A stretch of 64,000 nt of DNA, from NCBI GenBank assembly GCA_001643675.2, contig LSRY02000040.1, forward strand, positions 338,001 through 402,000, given 5' to 3'. This document shows positions 58,340 through 64,000 of the stretch, piece after piece (the stretch's first letter is position 1; each line of letters begins with the position of its first letter). A program made the translations under genes and the position numbers. This DNA comes from Monocercomonoides exilis. Its lineage: Eukaryota; Preaxostyla; Oxymonadida; Polymastigidae. Below the pieces are notes generated by a model. The model saw only the letters and a program-made list of their open reading frames with translations. It ran no database searches and had not been told where the DNA came from.

Positions 58340-58908
58340 TAAGATATGACTAAAAATAAATGATTTTTTAACAATTGTCAATTATTTTATTTTTATTTTG
58401 AGACTTTCTCTCACTTAAAGATTTCATTTTTTTTAATTTTTTAATCATGTTTGCTTTGATTTCTTATTTTGAAGTTCAATGATTTGGTTAAATTTTATAG
58501 CAAATGTTGCATTGCACAAACAAGGCTTTTTAATTATTATTTATACAATGAGTAAAAAACCCGGTACAAAGTAAAAAAACCGGGACTTTAAAAAAAAGAA
58601 TATCTATCTTTCATCAAAACATTAGCTTTGTTTAAACTGATTATTGACTGATAAAACAATATAAGTTGAAAAGTTCAAATTTTTCTAATTATTACGATGT
58701 ATTTCTTCTCAACAAGTGTTGTTCACTTGATAGAATGATTGATTAATATTCTTTATATGTTGTTGAAAATTCAAGATAAAATTTTGCAAATATATTGAAA
58801 AAAAAATTATTATTCCATCACTTGAACTGCCATTTGTTTGTTTGATTGAATAGCCTTTCAAACAATATTTTTTCCATTTTGATCATTTTGATCGTTCCCT
58901 TTTTTGTG

Positions 58909-60619
58909 ATGGAAAAGAAATCAATTTCTTCAGAAGAACTTCTTAGGATTGCTGCTACAAGAGAATATCGGACAATTCATTCCAGATCTCGAAAAATTTT
59001 TGAAATCAAGAAAACATATCCATTGACAGTGAACATCGCAGTCAAAGCGAAAGCAATAACAAGGCAGGCTTGGTACAGAGGCAAAACAGCAGAAAAGAAA
59101 AACAGAGATGTTGGAAAAGAAGGAAGACCATCTCTTATTAATTCTGAGAAACTGGAAAAAATCGAAAATCAGGTCTTGTTTTTATTATCAGAAGGAGTTG
59201 TTGTTCGAATGAAGCACATACAGGAAATGGTTTTCAATTTTTTTATATGATAAATTTTAATCTTTATTTAAATAGGCGATAAAAATGTTGGATGCAGAAT
59301 CAACAGATGAAGAAGAAAACGAGAAACTCCATCCGAAATTATCTTATTATTTGGTTCAAAGAAGTTCTATTTTAAAGGCTGCCTTGGCGAGACCACTTGA
59401 AATTGCAAAAATTCTGTCACAGAGCCCTGAAAATGTGACTAATTGGTTTAAAGAAGTTAAAGAAATCGTAGAAGGAAACAATATCGAAGTTTCCAATATT
59501 TTTAATTTTGACGAATCTTCTGTGAGAATCGGAGAAAGTTCTTCAAAAATAGTGATCTGTTTGAAAGATCAGATCCCTCCTTCTCCTCCAGATCCTCGAA
59601 AAATTGCCAACTCAACTCTTTGCGTTTGCGTGTGTTCTGATGGTTCCTGCCTTCCTCATTTTTTTCTTTATCCAAAGAAAAAAATGCCTGAAGAGTTTTC
59701 TAATTTGATATTTTTTAATATAAATTATATTCCTTCGCCTTCAGGATGGATCACCACTGAAATTTTCAAAATCATCATGCTTCAAAATTGGATTCCTCTC
59801 ATTCATCAAAAAATACAATCAACATCTTCGAAAAAGGCTCTTCTTCTTCTTGACAATCATTCTACACATACATGTTCAGAAGTCATCATAGAAGCTGAAA
59901 ATAACGGAATTTTCATAAAAACATTTCCCCCTAACATGACCCATCTCCTCCAGCCCTGTGACAATGTTATATTTGCCAGATTGAAAAGAACATTATACAA
60001 TAATTTCAAAGTTCCAATCGATGATTCATCTTCTTCATATAGAAAGGCACTTGCTGAGGTCTTACCAGAGGCTATCGCTGCAGCGACCACTCCATCGGTA
60101 ATTAAAACTGCATTTCTCAACACAGGAATCTGGCCACTGGTAGCTTCGCAAGTTCTCACCAAAATAAGTGGATCTCCTTCAAAATCTTCTTCAGCTATTT
60201 CTTCAGATGAAGTTAACAATGAATTGTTTGGTTCTTTTTCCCCAAAGCGCAAAGTTAAATCAACAAAAAATGTTCAAAATGAAATGAAAATTGAAGAAAA
60301 GCACCATAGGGATGAATTCACGCAAACTGATGATTATAATTTCTCAGACGAAGATCGTGATCATCCTTCAAGAAACAAATCAGTATCAAAAAGAATCCCT
60401 CGAATAAGAAAGAAAAAAATCGACGATGACTACATTTATGAAGACGATGAAGCCATATCAAAAGAAAGGCGGATTGATGAGCGAAATGAAAGCATAAAAG
60501 AAACTTGTCCGTCAAGAAGCAAAAAATCCAAAATACGACACGATGATAACGAAACAATGGAAACATTAACCAGTTTGAGAAATACTTATTTATTCATATA
60601 TTTTCTACTTCTTTTTTGA
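58909..60619 (+). CDS. Pogo-like DDE transposase (two exons)
   Basis: The start is placed at MEKKSISSEELLRIAATREY (58909). Exon 1 ends at ATG 59229, intron 59230-59275 (46 nt, GT..AG) follows, and exon 2 runs from 59276 to TGA 60617-60619. Splicing restores one frame (KHIQEM then AIKMLDAE). Exon 1 carries helix-turn-helix DNA-binding helices and EGRPSLINSEKLEKIENQVL. Exon 2 carries IFNFDESSVRIG (first Asp), CVCSDGSCLPHFFLY, ALLLLDNHSTH (second Asp), FPPNMTHLLQPCDNVIFARL (third acidic residue), and a Ser/Lys-rich acidic tail. All catalytic acids are in place and no stop or shift is seen, so this is the best candidate for a live DNA transposase here. Confidence 0.92.
59230..59275 (+). other. 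Spliceosomal intron in the pogo-like transposase
   Basis: This is a 46-nt GT..AG intron (donor GTTTTC, acceptor TTTAAATAG) that contains an in-frame TGA. Removing it joins two conserved blocks in phase 0. Equivalent positions carry donors in the genes at 15233 and 14941. Confidence 0.8.
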
Positions 60620-61053
60620 ATGATATTTTCATATATGACTTTATATTAATTGCATATTTTGGATTGAATGCTAATTAATAATTGTTTTATTTATCCTTCA
60701 CAATTCATACAAATATATAAGAATAAACAATGGTTGCAAAAGACTGAGCGTTGGAAAGTAAATAGCTTTGGCCAAGTTCACAACAATTTTCATATATCAA
60801 AGATATGGCTTCCATAACTATAGAAATTTGAGGAACATCATTTCACACGATTATTTTTGATTCGCAGAAAAAACATGATAATTTTCTTTGCATGCCATGT
60901 TAAATTCTTCTTTTTTCTTAACGATCATTAATTATCACTTTCAGCATTAAAAAAAACATATCACTTGAATAAAAATTGTAAGAAATTGAAGACACAGTTG
61001 CTGAATAAAAAATCCGGGTTTTTTACTTTGAAACGGGTTTTTTACTCATTGTA

Positions 61054-61375
61054 TAAGGAAATGGAGTTTTGCATATTTCAAACAATTCTCTTTTATCTTT
61101 TTGGTTTTGATTTTTAATACAAATTTGAGCATCGTTTCAAAAATAACATTTGATTGTTGTTGCAATTATATGAAACGATAAAACTGCAGTTTGAAGACTT
61201 TTGTTATAACTAATAGTTGAAAAATCTTTTGTTCAAAGTCAAAATTTGCACAAAAATGTATGATGCGATTCTTTTTCTGTTTCATGAAACGGTGATAATA
61301 TATTTGTGAAGGAATATTATTTTCGAAACAAAAAAAGTGAATGAAACGAAGTTCAGATAATTCCGTATTAACCTG
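61054..61375. other. Gap between the pogo element and host exons
   Basis: AT-rich; nothing recognised. Confidence 0.5.
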
Positions 61376-61379
61376 AGAA

Positions 61380-63990
61380 TGAAATATCGCTCAATTGGAG
61401 TGAATTTGTGAGATGGCTTGAATATTAGGAAACCACAACTGTGATGAAGGAGCAGATGGAGCGGAATGCGAAGCCTAAGTGGACTTTGGAAAATAGGGTT
61501 GCAGAAATGATAAAATAGTCTGATGGAGTGAAGAACATCGTATTTGTCGGAAAGAAATTGTTTGAAAGAAGAGAGAAGGCAAACGGGGGAAGAATGAGAA
61601 TGAGTAAAAGAGAAATAAGAAGGAAAAGATCTCAAAAATTCATGTGATGAAGAGGAAGAAGTGGAAGAAGAAGAAGAAGAAGAATTTGTAGTTGAAGTTG
61701 AATTGGATGAATTGGATAAAGTGGAAGGGAGGGAATGAGCAAGGGCAGGAGCAGGAGAGGCAGGGGGGTGAGTAATGGATGGGTGTGACAGCAGCGCTGC
61801 CGGAGCGTGTGAGTGTGTGCATTCTGAGCGGATTAGAGAGCTGGTGAACAGGATGAAGAGAAGAGGAAGAAGAAGAAGAGGAGGAGGAGGAGGAGGAGGA
61901 CGATGAAGTTAAAGAACTTTTATGTTTGAGTTTTTACGATAGCTTCCGCGAAAGTTTTCATTTGCTTGGCTTGTTAAATGCTTCATCATCGTCACTTTCA
62001 TCCTCATCATCATCGCTATCTCTCTTCTCCATCTTCCTCGTCTCCTTCCTCTCTGCCCTCTCTCTCTCCGAACTCACCTCAAACAGCCTGAATTCCTTCC
62101 ACACGATACACATTTCCCTCTTCGCCTTGCCTGGAATCATCACTTTTGGTGCTTCTTATTCAAATCTCCCTTCTTTCGAAGAGCAAAAAGAGCCGTCTGA
62201 AACAGGCGGGTGCGGAAGAGGGATCGGAATGAGCAGCTCAAATTCAACCAGAAAACGCAAAGTCAAAAACGGGTGCGAATAGCAAAAGCGAACAGAAGAT
62301 GTTTTTTTGGCTTTTAAAGGAGGCAAGTAATTGACAATGTTCATCTTTTTGCCGTCTTTGCGCTGCATCGAAGAAGCTTTGCCTTTCACTAGAGGAATCG
62401 AAAGAGGTTTTTCAGACAGCATTTTGTGGGTGTTGTGCACGAATACATGGAGGGTGCAGGAAAAAATAGTGACAGACTGATCATCTGAGGGGAAAAATAA
62501 AATTGTATAAACAAACAAATAAATAAAAATAAGAAGAAAATGCGAATGAATTATTGAACATAATCACTTCAAAAGCGCAACCCATTGTCTATTCCATTCT
62601 CTGCCAGTCTGATGAAATTCACTTTTGTTCTGATCTGCTCTTCAAGCGATGCATCCATCTTCACACAAACATTCTCCAATTTCAGTGTCGGATGCACAAC
62701 TTCAATTGGATTCGCTGAGAGGTTTAAAAAGAAGAGCGGGCGCTGTGTCACAACTGCACGAAGAGTGCGACAATCAGAAGGGAAGAACGAAAGATAGAGT
62801 GTGCAGAAGCTGAAATCTTTGTTCCTTTCTTTTGTCTGCTCCTTTTCTGTAATGCTGGGCTGCTCGCAGAAGTCTCTCCGCTCCCAAAAACTCTGATCCA
62901 GCCAGGATGAACCCAGAAAGGGAACATATTTTGATTTTGACAGATCTTCATTCTCAATCTCTTCACTCAGCGTTGCTTCCTCGTCTTCTTCGCCTTCTTC
63001 TCCTTCATCGTAGTCATCATAGCTTTCATCCTCACCGTCATCATCTTCTTCGTCTTCTGTTTCTTTCGCTTCAAAGGAGAATTTGTTTTTTTCATCTATC
63101 CGCTCTTCTTCCTCTTTTGTGTTGCTTTCTTATTTGCGTTTCCTTTTGATGGTTTCTGCTATTGTGTCTTTTCCTTTGTGAAGGTTTCGATAATCTTCCG
63201 CTTCTCTTTCATTTCTTCTTCTTCTGATTCTTCTAGAACTGAATTAATCAGATTCAATATCCGCCCCAAAATCAGAAATTAATGTGTTTTTTTGCTTTTG
63301 CGTGGAACTTTCTTTTTCTCCTCTGGCCCTTTCTCTTTCAACTGGCTCGTCTTCATTTTACCAGTTTTTTGGTTTTGCACTTGACTTTTAGATGAAAGCT
63401 TGTCACTTCTTCCTTTTGGATTTCTGTCATCTTCAGAATCTTCAATGCTCTAAGCTCTGCTTTCATTTCCTTTTGGCTCTTTAGCTTTCTTTTTCTTTCT
63501 CGAAGAATCCAATTCTGTCAGCTTTGCTTCAATGAAGTCTTTTTGCTCAAGCAATTCTTTCTTTATCGCCTGCTTCAAAATCACTCAATGTGTTTGTGAT
63601 ATGACGCTTATCTATGACAATGATGCATTCCGCTCGTTGATGATTGAACATGAAGGCAAAGCATGATGAGCTTTGCGAGCTTCTTGCGTAAAACAAATGT
63701 GAAAGTTTGTTCTGATTCCTGCATTTGGAAGGAGATTGGCTGAAAAAACAAAAGAAACAGTTTTTTTTGGACAATAATGCAAACAAGCAAAACAACAAAC
63801 ATTGAACAATAAGATCTGTTTGCACAAGTAGCACTCGCTGAGAACTATCTAATTGCTTTTTTGTTTAAAAATCGAATAAATCAAATAAGAAAAATAACAA
63901 CACACTTTTTTTGTCCCCATAAAATAAAAAAGGAAATATGCGGAAGTTTCAGTGCACGATCAGTCATTTCAGCAAAAAGCGAATAAGCCT
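61380..63990 (-). CDS. Host gene region, several exons, unknown function
   Basis: Going 5' to 3' on the minus strand: a Lys-rich block near 63470-63370; a long block from about 63380 to TGA 62566-62568 that crosses several TAA/TAG codons, including the TAA at 63133-63135 (KRKRK-TAA-ESNTKEEEER), has an acidic middle (GEEGEEDEEATLSEE), and ends YVPFLGSSWLDQSFWERRDF, LFFLNLSANPIEVVHPTLKL; after a CCCCTCAG acceptor (about 62490), a block with VKGKASSMQRKDGKKMNIVN and, across TAA at 62156, VMIPGKAKREMCIVWKEFRL to TGA 61956; then a Ser-rich block with LSDKYDVLHSIRLFYHFCNP (61600-61380, donor GTTAATACGG). These may be one gene or two. No family is recognised with confidence. Confidence 0.6.
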
Positions 63991-64000
63991 CTTCTCATAA

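Larger units (their letters stand above)
58546..61051 (+). mobile_element. Nearly intact pogo-like transposon
   Basis: The element is 2506 bp, flanked by TA (58544-58545 and 61052-61053). Terminal inverted repeats of about 38-40 bp start CAATGAGTAAAAAACCCG and differ at a few positions only. Each end contains two AAAAAACCCGG-like units, which may be transposase binding sites. It carries a two-exon transposase gene. The DNA between the TIR and the start codon (58590-58908) and after the stop (60620-61010) shows nothing else. Confidence 0.94.

Noticed and set aside
1-64000. CRISPR arrays, rRNA genes, bacterial operons
   Set aside because: No regular short repeats with unique spacers, no rRNA-like stretches, and the introns and Pol III tRNA features rule out a prokaryotic layout.

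Overview
This is a eukaryotic nuclear window. It is strongly AT-rich, with long gene-poor stretches, spliceosomal-type GT..AG introns, Pol III tRNA genes with T-run terminators, and a dense layer of transposons. The key to reading it is the genetic code. Many conserved protein domains run without a break through TAA and TAG codons and mostly end at TGA. Examples are a Harbinger transposase, two DIRS-like reverse transcriptases, tyrosine recombinases, pogo-like transposases, and at least two host genes. UAA/UAG therefore appear to encode glutamine, with UGA as the usual stop. That code is known from the oxymonad Streblomastix, from ciliates, and from a few other protists. An oxymonad-like protist is favoured here by inference from introns, DIRS-type elements and a Ser-rich SPRY protein; a ciliate is not excluded.

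Layout. 1-3743: tRNA-Arg(ACG), then two adjoining Harbinger-type elements, an autonomous one (423-2767) and a 973-bp derivative (2771-3743). 3744-8045: gene-poor DNA with MITEs. 8046-13545: a DIRS-like tyrosine-recombinase retrotransposon (Gag, RT-RNase H, recombinase). 14941-18302: a decayed pogo-like transposase gene split by a second pogo-like element (15163-17083), whose own intron holds a MITE. 18828-23092: a second, reversed DIRS-like element. 23093-34500: gene-poor DNA with decayed Harbinger- and Merlin-type transposases, a near-perfect 163-bp palindrome and MITEs. 35316-40623: a host gene for a Ser-rich/coiled-coil/SPRY protein. 41183-44890: a GC-richer multi-exon host gene. 45798-47090: a lone tyrosine recombinase. 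47353-48063: a Tc1/mariner-type MITE with another MITE inside. 49242-53890: two decayed hAT-like transposases. 54280-55340: a tRNA-like sequence followed by a third copy of the Harbinger-type element. 56080-57306: a large fold-back repeat. 57630-57965: a Merlin fragment. 58546-61051: a nearly intact pogo-like transposon with an intron. 61380-63990: host coding exons.

The most interesting observation is positional. Two independent Harbinger-family copies, 54 kb apart, lie at exactly the same distance (element base 1 at -6, TSD at -3 to -5) from the 5' end of a minus-strand tRNA or tRNA-like gene. This suggests a DNA transposon that targets the 5' edge of tRNA genes. Other notable points are nested insertions dated by their flanks, an intron kept at an equivalent position in diverged pogo transposases, two MITE families sharing one terminal motif, and recurrent in-frame UGA codons in transposon genes.
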